This document shows, in pieces, positions 24,085 to 31,980 of a DNA stretch of 64,000 nt. Both the position numbers and the translations under genes were made by a program. Position 1 is the stretch's first letter; each line of letters starts with the position of its first letter. Below the pieces are notes generated by a model, which ran no database searches, had not been told where the DNA came from, and saw only the letters and a program-made list of their open reading frames with translations. The stretch comes from Alkalibacillus filiformis (GTDB lineage: Bacteria > Bacillota > Bacilli > Bacillales > Alkalibacillaceae), in NCBI RefSeq assembly GCF_030814115.1, contig NZ_JAUSUP010000001.1, forward strand, positions 1 to 64,000, read 5' to 3'.

Positions 24085-25395
24085 TCAATAAATCCGATTT
24101 GCCCCAACGTAATACTGAGACCAATAACTATTGTCCATTGAGTATTCCCAAATACCTCTTGATGATGTTGCTGAAATAAAGCTGTTATTACCAGTATAAA
24201 AGCCAACATGAGAAATGCTATTCGGATCGTTAACAGCAAAGTAAACTAAATCTCCTGGCTGTAAATCACTTCGACTAATGGGTTCGCCTTGATTAAATAA
24301 TTTAGCCGATGTCGTACGTGTCGTGTCTACACCATGCTTTTTAAACATATAGTACACGAAACCTGAACAGTCAAAACCAACTTCCGGCGAATCGCCACCC
24401 CATACGTAAGGCACACCAGTGTATGTGTCTAAGTCATTTACTAGCTCTTGTTTCGTCAAAGCGCGGTCGACTTCGTGGAGTGTTGTTTGGTCGGCTGTAC
24501 CTGATACGTTCAGGCTGTAATCCCGCTGGAAATCTCGTACTGATTGAGATGTGATTGAGCCATAATAAGCTGTTGGATCTTGGTTAAAATACCCTAATGA
24601 AATTAAGTTTTGTTGTAAATTTTCAACGGCTGAATTTTCATCGCCAACGGAAAGAGGACCTTCCGCAGGAGTACTGTCTGGAATCGTTAATGTCTGTCCA
24701 GAATAAATGACATCGCTTTTTAAATGGTTAGCGCTTCTTAACGCATCAACTGATACACCATGTTTTAATGCAATGGTGTATAACGAATCACCACTTTGAA
24801 CGGTATAGGTTCCTGACGCACTCGTTCCAGTTGGAATCGTCAACATTTGCCCAGCATATATAATATCAGTCGTTAAGCCATTTGCTTGTTTAATCGAATC
24901 AACTGTCGTATCAAACTGACTAGCGATTAAATAAAGCGAATCGCCTGATTTAACTTTGTAATCATTTGATTGATGTGGAACCTCTAAACGTTGTCCGATC
25001 CAAATGGTATTTCCACTTAAGCCGTTTAATTGCTTAATGGCCTCAACTGTCGTGCCATATTGTTGCGCAATCAAATATAGTGAATCGCCACTTTCGACTT
25101 CATGAAAATGACTGTGAGCAGCTTGTTGTTGAGAGGTAGCTTCTGCTGAGCCGTAATCAGCTCCTAATGCAAAGGACATGACCAGAGCAGGCCCAAGCAT
25201 CACTTTTACTTTCGTTACATTTAAATGTGAAAAGTTCTTGATGACATATTGTTTAAAGTTTTTATACTTTCTCTTTGATGGGAGTCTAATCGCATCAAGT
25301 TCATCAGAAAATTCACTGTAATGCTCATCCAGATAAAAAATAATCGTAAAGCCAGTTTCATTCGGCTCAAGGCGATAGCCTTTCATGTAATCCAT
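24085..25395 (-). CDS. NlpC/P60 endopeptidase with three LysM domains
   Basis: A 436-residue cell-wall hydrolase. An N-terminal cytoplasmic-like domain (about 1-60) precedes a membrane or signal segment (about 62-80). Three LysM repeats follow (about 97-141, 147-190, 196-239; each begins YxVxSGDSLYxIA-like), then a peptidoglycan_binding_1 domain (about 247-305) and NlpC/P60 (about 318-436). The catalytic Cys is in GFDCSGFVYY and the His in ISHVGFYTG. It would cut D-Glu-diaminopimelate links in stem peptides. GAGGAGG precedes ATG 25395, but that site is locked in an 11-bp hairpin with the leader, described separately. Confidence 0.9.
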   Translation of the reverse strand: MDYMKGYRLEPNETGFTIIFYLDEHYSEFSDELDAIRLPSKRKYKNFKQYVIKNFSHLNVTKVKVMLGPALVMSFALGADYGSAEATSQQQAAHSHFHEVESGDSLYLIAQQYGTTVEAIKQLNGLSGNTIWIGQRLEVPHQSNDYKVKSGDSLYLIASQFDTTVDSIKQANGLTTDIIYAGQMLTIPTGTSASGTYTVQSGDSLYTIALKHGVSVDALRSANHLKSDVIYSGQTLTIPDSTPAEGPLSVGDENSAVENLQQNLISLGYFNQDPTAYYGSITSQSVRDFQRDYSLNVSGTADQTTLHEVDRALTKQELVNDLDTYTGVPYVWGGDSPEVGFDCSGFVYYMFKKHGVDTTRTTSAKLFNQGEPISRSDLQPGDLVYFAVNDPNSISHVGFYTGNNSFISATSSRGIWEYSMDNSYWSQYYVGANRIY

Positions 25396-25401
25396 AAAGC
25401 T

Positions 25402-25440
25402 GACCTCCTCATCACTTAGTTTCTGCCGAATGAGGAGGTC
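25402..25440 (-). promoter_or_regulatory. Hairpin that sequesters the ribosome binding site of the NlpC/P60 gene
   Basis: On the minus strand, GACCTCCTCAT (25440-25430) and ATGAGGAGGTC (25412-25402) are perfect complements around a 17-nt loop. The 3' arm contains the GAGGAGG binding site eight bases before the start codon. No T-run follows, so it is not a plain terminator. It should hold translation low until opened. Confidence 0.7.
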
Positions 25441-25465
25441 TATGTTCTGTAAAAACTGGCGTGTA

Positions 25466-26692
25466 TTATTCAGCTTGCATGAGAGCCTTTGCTTTGAACG
25501 CTAGCCAAATACTACATATTAAACCAATTGCCGCAGTCCAAGCTAAAACGTTATGAATCGTTAATCCAATACCGACAAATAAAGACACTACCGCAAATGC
25601 AACCGGTGCAAAACCTTCTGATGCAACAGTGGCAATACTCATGACACGACCTTGACGATCATGTGGCGTATGTTCTTGAATGACCGTTAGCATTTGTAAG
25701 TAGACGATCATCGCCGCAAAGCCAACAACTGCAGCCAATATCATTAACGTAGGTAGCAACTCCATCCGACTAAAAATGAAAAAGCCAACCATCGTTGCAA
25801 TTAGTGTCAACACAATAATTCGGCCGCGCCGTTTATTAGCCGAAATTTTATAGACAATAATGCTACCAGTAAAAGTCCCGACTGATAAACCAACTTCTAA
25901 TAAACTTAAATGAAAAGCTGTTCCATCTAATGCATCAACAATCAACGGAAAGCTAATAATAATAGGACCGATCACAAATAAGTTAACCAAACTAATTGTT
26001 ATAATACCTGAAGAAATAATTGGTGATTGTCTTATGTAACGCATTCCTAATACGAAGTCATCTTTAATTTTGCTGAACTCTGCCTCTTGCTTTGGCTTGT
26101 CGTCTTGAATTAATTTTGGATGAACGAAAATGACTGATAACGAAACAAAAATCGCGGCAACAGTCATCGTCGTACCAAAGGTTGATACAGTAAGCAAAAC
26201 CCCTGCAATAACCGGCCCAAACATAAACATAAGTTCAATTGTGCCGTGGAAAAGCGAGTTTGCCCTTTGAATATTTTCACGCCCGACTAAAATAGGAATT
26301 AGCGCTGTTACAGCCGGGTAGAAAAAGGCATCAAAAAAGCCGAATAAAAATGTAATCAAAACTAACGCTGCTACACCTAATTGATCTTGGGTGACTAAAT
26401 AAGCCATCGTCGAAATGAGTAGCGTTTGCAGTAAATTAGTTGTGAACATAATTTTTGATTTTTTTATTCGATCGGCAACTACACCACCGAAAATCATCAT
26501 AATAACCCGTGGGACAGTAATCATGACTAGCACGAGACCGACAAGTGCTGGTCGTTGTAATTCATCAATGACATACCACGATGTTGTTAAAAATAGCATC
26601 GCAAAGCCAAGCATCGCACAAAGCCCTGCCAACCAAACAAAAATAAACGGCTTATTGTCACGAAGCCGTCCGTAATCTTGAATCTCACTCAT
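25466..26692 (-). CDS. MFS transporter, MFS_3 exporter type
   Basis: A 408-residue major facilitator with 12 predicted helices. The loop between helices 2 and 3 reads GGVVADRIKKSK, the standard MFS motif A variant. The resemblance is to the macrolide-efflux/enterobactin-exporter subgroup, which exports drugs or siderophores; the substrate cannot be told. It starts at ATG 26692 after GGAACTTCA-type leader sequence with a modest AGAAAGGAAC binding site. It lies divergent from the FAD oxidoreductase gene and upstream of the NlpC/P60 gene. Confidence 0.85.
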   Translation of the reverse strand: MSEIQDYGRLRDNKPFIFVWLAGLCAMLGFAMLFLTTSWYVIDELQRPALVGLVLVMITVPRVIMMIFGGVVADRIKKSKIMFTTNLLQTLLISTMAYLVTQDQLGVAALVLITFLFGFFDAFFYPAVTALIPILVGRENIQRANSLFHGTIELMFMFGPVIAGVLLTVSTFGTTMTVAAIFVSLSVIFVHPKLIQDDKPKQEAEFSKIKDDFVLGMRYIRQSPIISSGIITISLVNLFVIGPIIISFPLIVDALDGTAFHLSLLEVGLSVGTFTGSIIVYKISANKRRGRIIVLTLIATMVGFFIFSRMELLPTLMILAAVVGFAAMIVYLQMLTVIQEHTPHDRQGRVMSIATVASEGFAPVAFAVVSLFVGIGLTIHNVLAWTAAIGLICSIWLAFKAKALMQAE

Positions 26693-26807
26693 ATTGAAGT
26701 TCCTTTCTAGACTGTTTCGAATAGTTTCATCTTAACATAATCACTTCTCGAAGTGGGGTGGAACTGCTACACTAAAAGGGTGAGCATGAAATTAAAGGAG
26801 AATCATT

Positions 26808-27899
26808 TTGACACAATACCTCATAATTGGAGCAGGAATTCTTGGCGCATCAACAGCTTATCATTTAGCAAAAGCAGGACGTGATGTGACGTTAGTTGAT
26901 CACGAAAATAATGGCGAAGCAACTCGCGCAGCAGCGGGCATTATAAGTCCATGGCTTTCGCAAAAACGAAATGAAACATTGTATGATATCATTAAATATG
27001 GTGCAGCTTATTATTCTAAGATCATGAACCAACTAAAAGAAATCGGCATTACTGAGACAAGCTACGCCCAAGTCGGCTCACTACATTTACATAAAAGTGA
27101 TGACAAATTAGCTAAAATGGTTGAAGACGTCGAGGCAAGACGTGAAGAAGCACCTGAGATTGGAGAAGTCACACAACTAACTGATGAACAAGTGCCTCAA
27201 GCTGTTCCTGTTATGTCTGACAGAATGGGTGCGGTTAAAATTGGTGGCGGTGGACGCGTTAATGGTGCAGTCCTTCGTCAAGCACTCTTGCAAGGTGCAC
27301 AACATTTTGGTGCTAAAGTGATTAAAGGTTATGCACAGCTTAATGCGGATGGAAAGCGTGTAGCCGTGAGTGGCGAAACGTTTCACCCTGAACAAATTAT
27401 CGTGACAAATGGCGCGTGGGCACAGCAACTATTACAAACATGTGGTGTCGAGTTTCCTGTCACCTCAACCAAAACACAAATCATTTATTTAAGCATGCCA
27501 GAAGAACAGACTGGAAAATGGCCAGTTGTCATGCTACCGAACAATAAATATATCGTTGGTTTTGATGGCGGTCGTATCGCTGTCGGTGCAGAACACGAAG
27601 CAAATGATGATTTTAATCCGAATATAAAAGCGAAGAGCGCTTTTGACATTTTAAAAATCGCTTTTAAATTTGCCCCTGGCTTAGAACCTGCGGATATGAT
27701 CGAAACGCGAGTTGGCTTTAGGCCACAAGTCAGTCAAAACCAGCCTGTATTTGGCTTCTTACCAGACCAACCACACATATATGTCGCCAATGGCCTCGGT
27801 GCTTCAGGCATTACGAGCGGCCCATTTTTAGGTTCAGAAATTGCTAAACAACTAATAGGAGAGAGCTTAACGTTAAATCCAGATCTTTATAAAGTTTAA
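26808..27899 (+). CDS. FAD-dependent amine/amino acid oxidoreductase (DAO family)
   Basis: A 363-residue DAO-family flavoprotein related to glycine oxidase and DadA. The Rossmann motif IIGAGILGASTAYHLAKAG opens the protein; a second FAD contact lies at RAAAGIISPW (about 40-49). The C-terminal GLGASGITSGPFLG is the usual flavin-proximal closing motif. It should oxidise an amino acid or secondary amine; the substrate is undetermined. TTG 26808 follows AAAGGAG by seven bases. Single-gene unit. Confidence 0.85.
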   Translation: MTQYLIIGAGILGASTAYHLAKAGRDVTLVDHENNGEATRAAAGIISPWLSQKRNETLYDIIKYGAAYYSKIMNQLKEIGITETSYAQVGSLHLHKSDDKLAKMVEDVEARREEAPEIGEVTQLTDEQVPQAVPVMSDRMGAVKIGGGGRVNGAVLRQALLQGAQHFGAKVIKGYAQLNADGKRVAVSGETFHPEQIIVTNGAWAQQLLQTCGVEFPVTSTKTQIIYLSMPEEQTGKWPVVMLPNNKYIVGFDGGRIAVGAEHEANDDFNPNIKAKSAFDILKIAFKFAPGLEPADMIETRVGFRPQVSQNQPVFGFLPDQPHIYVANGLGASGITSGPFLGSEIAKQLIGESLTLNPDLYKV

Positions 27900-27944
27900 T
27901 CGCAGCTAATATTCATTACCACGTTCAATTATTGGTCAAAAAAT

Positions 27945-27978
27945 AAGCACAACCTCCATTCCAGAAGTTGTGCTTTTA
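27945..27978. terminator. Bidirectional terminator between convergent genes
   Basis: The perfect 9-bp stem AAGCACAAC/GTTGTGCTT is followed by TT on the right and by TATTTTTT on the minus strand. Confidence 0.85.
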
Positions 27979-28380
27979 CACTTCTAATTTTTGAAACGAA
28001 AAATGAACCACATATTTTACATGGTAAAATAGCAAAGCTGCAAAAATACCGAAGTACAATAAAGCTTTAGTATCAGCAGAATACCCATAAGTAAAAGTCG
28101 ACGTTAAGAAGTAAATATTAGCTAAAACACCACCAACAGCGTAAACGAGGATTCCAATTATGTAGTAAAGCCACTGTTGTTTGATCGAAAGTTTGTTCAA
28201 GACGTAATCACCTAAGTAAGAAAAACCAACACCGACTCTTATGAAAAGTAAAGTCGAATACATCATCAACATAAATAAACTAGGCCAAAACTCACTCAAG
28301 CTGAAAAGGCTAAATGATAATATAATCGAAAATACTAACGCAGACAATAGGGCTGTCACAAAGCGCGTAAATAAACTCAT
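27976..28380 (-). CDS. Tandem membrane protein paralogue, downstream copy (134 aa)
   Basis: A 134-residue protein with four hydrophobic segments. It is clearly homologous along its whole length to the adjacent upstream gene product: both have FxRFVTAxLSA near the start, FSYxGDYV in the middle and LLFYHxxYVVxFSFQ at the end. No outside family is recognised. AAGAGGGGG touches the first ATG (28386), so ATG 28380 is chosen. The pair is probably co-transcribed (21-nt gap). Confidence 0.65.
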   Translation of the reverse strand: MSLFTRFVTALLSALVFSIILSFSLFSLSEFWPSLFMLMMYSTLLFIRVGVGFSYLGDYVLNKLSIKQQWLYYIIGILVYAVGGVLANIYFLTSTFTYGYSADTKALLYFGIFAALLFYHVKYVVHFSFQKLEV

Positions 28381-28401
28381 AAACATCCCCCTCTTGTAGT
28401 C

Positions 28402-28812
28402 CTATTCCTTAATTACAAATCGCTGAAACGAAAATCGCACGACATATCTCAAGTGATAAAACAAGAGCGCGCCTAATATACCATTGATCATCATTGGGAT
28501 CGTGTAGCCAGCAAAACCTTCATGATACAAGCCAATGAAGAAAAAGATATTCCCAATGATTCCTCCGATGACGTAAACAATTACCCCGGTTAAATAACTT
28601 AGCCACATATGACTCACGCCAATTTTTCGAATGACGTAATCGCCAACATAGGAAAACGAAATTCCTGCAATTAGAAAAATACCAAGCGAATAGGCCATCA
28701 CAATTGTAAAGCTAATCCAAAAGCCACCCACATCAATTAACATAAGAGCCAAAATAAATGAAAAAATAAATGCAGATAATATTGCAGTAACAAAGCGATT
28801 TAAAAACGCCAT
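28402..28812 (-). CDS. Tandem membrane protein paralogue, upstream copy (136 aa)
   Basis: A 136-residue four-helix membrane protein, the first gene of the duplicated pair. The conserved elements shared with its neighbour are RFVTAILSAFIFSF, SYVGDYV and LLFYHLRYVVRFSFQ. The conserved GDYV and the C-terminal basic/aromatic stretch are the likely functional positions. AAGGGGGAT precedes the ATG. Confidence 0.65.
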   Translation of the reverse strand: MAFLNRFVTAILSAFIFSFILALMLIDVGGFWISFTIVMAYSLGIFLIAGISFSYVGDYVIRKIGVSHMWLSYLTGVIVYVIGGIIGNIFFFIGLYHEGFAGYTIPMMINGILGALLFYHLRYVVRFSFQRFVIKE

Positions 28813-28916
28813 ACGAATCCCCCTTAAACAAAGTTTATCATAGGTAGTTTGTCAAAACCTGTCGCCTACAATAAAATTCGTGTCACAAAATAATTTAAAA
28901 AAATAACGTAAAATTG

Positions 28917-29010
28917 TAGACATTTTTCAAGTTAAAGCATTATAATATAATAGAGATTTGCCCTAGGTAAAAAAATGTGAGCGAGTACAAATGATTGTCC
29001 TTAAGAAAAA
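28917..29010 (+). promoter_or_regulatory. Promoter with MntR-like operators before the metal transporter operon
   Basis: TAGACA (28917-28922), an 18-nt spacer and TATAAT (28941-28946) form a sigma-A promoter. TTTGCCCTAGGTAAA (28957-28971), just after the start point, closely matches the MntR operator consensus TTTGCCTTAAGGAAA. A weaker second match with CCTTAAG at its centre lies at 28995-29009. No Zur-type palindrome is seen. The rest of the 308-nt gap (28813-29120) shows nothing else I can support. Confidence 0.65.
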
Positions 29011-29120
29011 TTGGAACACTATACGTAAAACTGCAATAAATATGTATGTATAAATGTTGAAATGGCCTACGAAACAAGCAACTTTTAGCTGTTTACGAGG
29101 TAATAAAAGGAGGCTTACAA

Positions 29121-29882
29121 TTGACTTCATCTGTAAAAGTCGATCATTTATCGGTCTCTTATCACGGCGAAATGGCTTTAGATAATATTACGTTTGAAGC
29201 ACCTACACAAGAGCTCATCGGGATTATCGGTCCGAATGGTGCAGGGAAATCAACGTTAATTAAAGCTATTATGGGAATGGTTCCGAAAAATCAAGGAGAT
29301 ATAAAAGTTTTTGATCAATCAGTTTCGAGAATGCGTCAAAAAATCGCATACGTGCCGCAGCGAAGCATGATTGACTTTGATTTTCCGGTATTAGTTGAAG
29401 ATGTCGTTGTGATGGGTCGTTATCCACACTTGAAATGGTGGCAAAGACCGAGTAAAAAAGATCGTGACAAAGCTTTAGAATGTTTAGAACAAGTCGGAAT
29501 GGAAGATTTCCGCAGACGACAAATAGGTGAATTATCAGGTGGTCAACAGCAACGTGTTTTCATTGCGCGAGCGTTAGTGCAAGAATCAGATCTTTTGTTT
29601 TTAGATGAACCGTTTGCTGGTATTGACTTATCTTCAGAACAAATCATTATTAATTTACTAAGAAAAATTCGTAACCAAGGTAAAACACTTTTTGTCGTAC
29701 ATCATGATTTAAGTAAAGTTGAAGAGTATTTTGATAGCTTAATGTTATTAAACCAACGTTTAGTTGGATTTGGAGCGCAAGAAGATGTTTTCAAACCACA
29801 GCTCATTAGTGAAGCATACAACGGTAATATAGCAACGCTTCACAGTGAAGACGGTGATGGCCAAATGGTGGTGGTGAAGTAA
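29121..29882 (+). CDS. mntB: Manganese (or zinc) ABC transporter ATPase
   Basis: A 253-residue ABC ATPase of the metal-ion (MntB/TroB/ZnuC) group: Walker A GPNGAGKST (about 37-45), signature LSGGQQQR, Walker B LLFLDEPF and switch HHD. The segment YVPQRSMIDFDFPVLVEDVV matches the strongly conserved Mn/Zn-ATPase region after the Q-loop. TTG 29121 follows AAAGGAGG. The permease start overlaps its stop codon by one base. MntR-like operators upstream favour manganese over zinc, which is why the symbol is given, at moderate certainty. Confidence 0.82.
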   Translation: MTSSVKVDHLSVSYHGEMALDNITFEAPTQELIGIIGPNGAGKSTLIKAIMGMVPKNQGDIKVFDQSVSRMRQKIAYVPQRSMIDFDFPVLVEDVVVMGRYPHLKWWQRPSKKDRDKALECLEQVGMEDFRRRQIGELSGGQQQRVFIARALVQESDLLFLDEPFAGIDLSSEQIIINLLRKIRNQGKTLFVVHHDLSKVEEYFDSLMLLNQRLVGFGAQEDVFKPQLISEAYNGNIATLHSEDGDGQMVVVK

Positions 29883-30748
29883 TGGAAGGCATAGGTTATT
29901 TTATTGACGCGGTTATGACGTATCCATTTTTACAAAATGCGCTAATCGCAGGTGTTTTAGTCGGTATTGTTTGTGGTGTTGTTGGCTGTTTTATCATATT
30001 ACGCGGGATGGCACTGATGGGAGAAGCGATTTCGCATGCAGTGTTACCAGGTGTTGTGATTGCTTACATGTTAGGCGCAAGCTTTTTCATCGGTGCTGTC
30101 ATTACGGGTGTTTTAACGGCACTTGGTATTGGCTATATTTCACAAAACAGCCGTATTAAAGATGATTCAGCAATTGGTATTTTACTGACGGGTACGTTTG
30201 CTTTCGGTATTGTGCTAGTGACGACAATTGGAAGCACAAGTGTTGACGTTTGGCACATTTTATTCGGAAATGTCTTAGCAGTATCACGTTCAGATTTATG
30301 GATGACGTTAGGTATTACTATAGGTGTTTTAATACTAATTTTTGTTTTCTACAAGCAGCTGCTTTTAAGTACGTTTGATCCAACGATGGCTAAAGCGATT
30401 GGCTTGCCAACAAGATTGATCCACTATATGCTTATGTTCATTTTGTCACTCGTTACAGTGGCATCACTGAACACAGTAGGGATTATTTTAGTCGTTGCAA
30501 TGCTCATTACGCCAGGGGCAACAGCTTATTTATTAACAGATCGTTTGCCGGTTATGCTGACGTTATCAGCGGTGTTCGGCGTGACCTCAGCTGTTGTCGG
30601 TGTTTATTATTCATACATTTATGACGTGGCAACAGGTGCATCAATCGTGATTGTGGCAACATTGTTATTTACGTTAGCCTTTTTATTCTCACCGAAACAA
30701 GGTGTATTTGTCCGTTGGTTTAGACGTATGACGACAAGCAAAGCTTAA
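29882..30748 (+). CDS. mntC: Manganese (or zinc) ABC transporter permease
   Basis: A 288-residue ABC-3 family permease with about eight membrane helices. The motif GEAISHAVLPGVVIAY (about 51-66) is the hallmark of Mn/Zn/Fe permeases and includes the ATPase-contacting helix. It forms the homodimeric channel for the operon. The start ATG overlaps the ATPase stop (TAATG). Only one permease gene is present, unlike the two (mntC and mntD) of Bacillus subtilis. Confidence 0.82.
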   Translation: MEGIGYFIDAVMTYPFLQNALIAGVLVGIVCGVVGCFIILRGMALMGEAISHAVLPGVVIAYMLGASFFIGAVITGVLTALGIGYISQNSRIKDDSAIGILLTGTFAFGIVLVTTIGSTSVDVWHILFGNVLAVSRSDLWMTLGITIGVLILIFVFYKQLLLSTFDPTMAKAIGLPTRLIHYMLMFILSLVTVASLNTVGIILVVAMLITPGATAYLLTDRLPVMLTLSAVFGVTSAVVGVYYSYIYDVATGASIVIVATLLFTLAFLFSPKQGVFVRWFRRMTTSKA

Positions 30749-30780
30749 AATATATAAAGGAACCAGGAGGAAGAGGGAGA

Positions 30781-31689
30781 ATGTTTAAAAAGAAATTTTT
30801 CAGCATGATCAGTATCATCACTTTAGCAAGTATTTTATTAGTTGGTTGTAATACTGGGGAAGATGAAACGAGTGAGTCAGAAGAGCTTCAAATTACAGCA
30901 AGCTTCTCAGTAATTGCAGATGTTGTAGAACAAGTCGCAGGTGAGCGTGCTAATGTGGATTACGTTGTACCAATTGGTGAAGAACCTCACGAGCATGAGC
31001 CTGTTCCAAGTGATTTTCAAAAAGTTACAGATTCTGATGTGTTCTTCGTCAATGGCTTAGGTCTTGAAGAGTGGTTAGAATCATTGATGGATAACGTAAC
31101 AGATACCCCAGCTGTAGAAGTATCTGCAGGAATTGAGCCAATTAAACTTTCGGACGGGGAAACAGATGACCCACATACTTGGTTAGACCCGAATAATGTA
31201 AACGTATTTGTCGATAACATTTTAGAGAAACTTATCGAAATTGACCCAGACGGTGAAGACCTTTATCGAGAAAACGCAGAAACTTATAAGCAGGAATTAG
31301 CTGAATTAGATGAAATGATTCAAGAAAAGGTTGAGCAAGTACCTGAAGAAAATCGTTTAATCGTTTTAAGTGAAGATGCGTTCATTTACTTCGGAGCAGC
31401 TTACGGATTTGAAACTGAAGGTGTTTGGGAGTTAAACGCTCACGAAGAAGGAACACCACAACAAATCGCACGTGTTGTTGACCTTCTAGGAGACCACGAC
31501 ATCCCATATGTCTTTTTAGAATCAACGATTAATCCAGTTCATATGGAAACAGTATCATCCAATTCAGGTGTTCCGATTTACGACATGACAGTCTATACGG
31601 ACGCCGTTGCTGAAGAAGGCGATGCTAGCAGCTACATCGGTATGATGGAACACAACGTTGAAGCGATCACAAGCGCATTAAGTGAATAA
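30781..31689 (+). CDS. mntA: Metal-binding lipoprotein of the Mn/Zn transporter
   Basis: A 302-residue cluster A-I (TroA-like) solute-binding protein. The lipobox LVGC gives Cys23. Metal ligands expected from the family are His in EPHEHEPVPSD (about 62), His in DPHTWLDPNN (about 125), Glu in LNAHEEGTP (about 190) or a nearby acidic residue, and Asp late in the C-lobe. There is no His-rich loop of the kind found in ZnuA, which also favours manganese. AGGAGG precedes ATG 30781. It is the last gene in an ATPase-permease-binding-protein order. Confidence 0.8.
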   Translation: MFKKKFFSMISIITLASILLVGCNTGEDETSESEELQITASFSVIADVVEQVAGERANVDYVVPIGEEPHEHEPVPSDFQKVTDSDVFFVNGLGLEEWLESLMDNVTDTPAVEVSAGIEPIKLSDGETDDPHTWLDPNNVNVFVDNILEKLIEIDPDGEDLYRENAETYKQELAELDEMIQEKVEQVPEENRLIVLSEDAFIYFGAAYGFETEGVWELNAHEEGTPQQIARVVDLLGDHDIPYVFLESTINPVHMETVSSNSGVPIYDMTVYTDAVAEEGDASSYIGMMEHNVEAITSALSE

Positions 31690-31697
31690 AGTTTTCT

Positions 31698-31732
31698 AAG
31701 CCCTCTAAGTGATGAACTTAGGGGGTTTTTCA
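31698..31732 (+). terminator. Terminator after the metal transporter operon
   Basis: CCCTCTAAG pairs with CTTAGGGGG (one G-U pair) around GATGAA-type loop sequence and is followed by TTTTT. Confidence 0.88.
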
Positions 31733-31744
31733 TTTTGATTGGGA

Positions 31745-31830
31745 GTTAATGTCGGACACGGAGGCATAATTGTCGGACGGAGCGTGCTTAATGTCGGACG
31801 CGCACCTATAACTGCCGAACAAAACGACTT
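31745..31830. repeat. 21-nt phased repeat array, GTCGGAC core (array A3)
   Basis: Cores begin at 31753, 31774, 31795 and (as CCGAAC) 31816, exactly 21 nt apart, with the alternating TTAAT and ATAATT linkers of array A1. The array lies between the metal-transporter terminator and the first surface-glycan gene. The last unit has an ACCGAAC-like core intermediate between types A and B. Confidence 0.82.
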
Positions 31831-31980
31831 AAAATTACGAAATTACCTTGTTTGCTCGACCTTTTCGTTTCGATCTCCACAACACCAATACCAAACCTTC
31901 CTGTAAATGTATTCCAACCGCTCACACTCTCATCTGAAATCTTTCATATATTATACAAAACGGAAGAAGGCGGCGATTTG

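Noticed and set aside
23620-24141. Two long repetitive ORFs, one on each strand (peptides like SSDNYGRLSDINA and INVGQLAIIVGR)
   Set aside because: They are by-products of a 21-nt repeat, which is a multiple of three and free of stops; neither has a binding site and both run out of the repeat into terminator sequence.
28813-29120. Zur-type operator before the metal transporter
   Set aside because: No palindrome resembling the Zur consensus was found; the MntR-like sites fit better.
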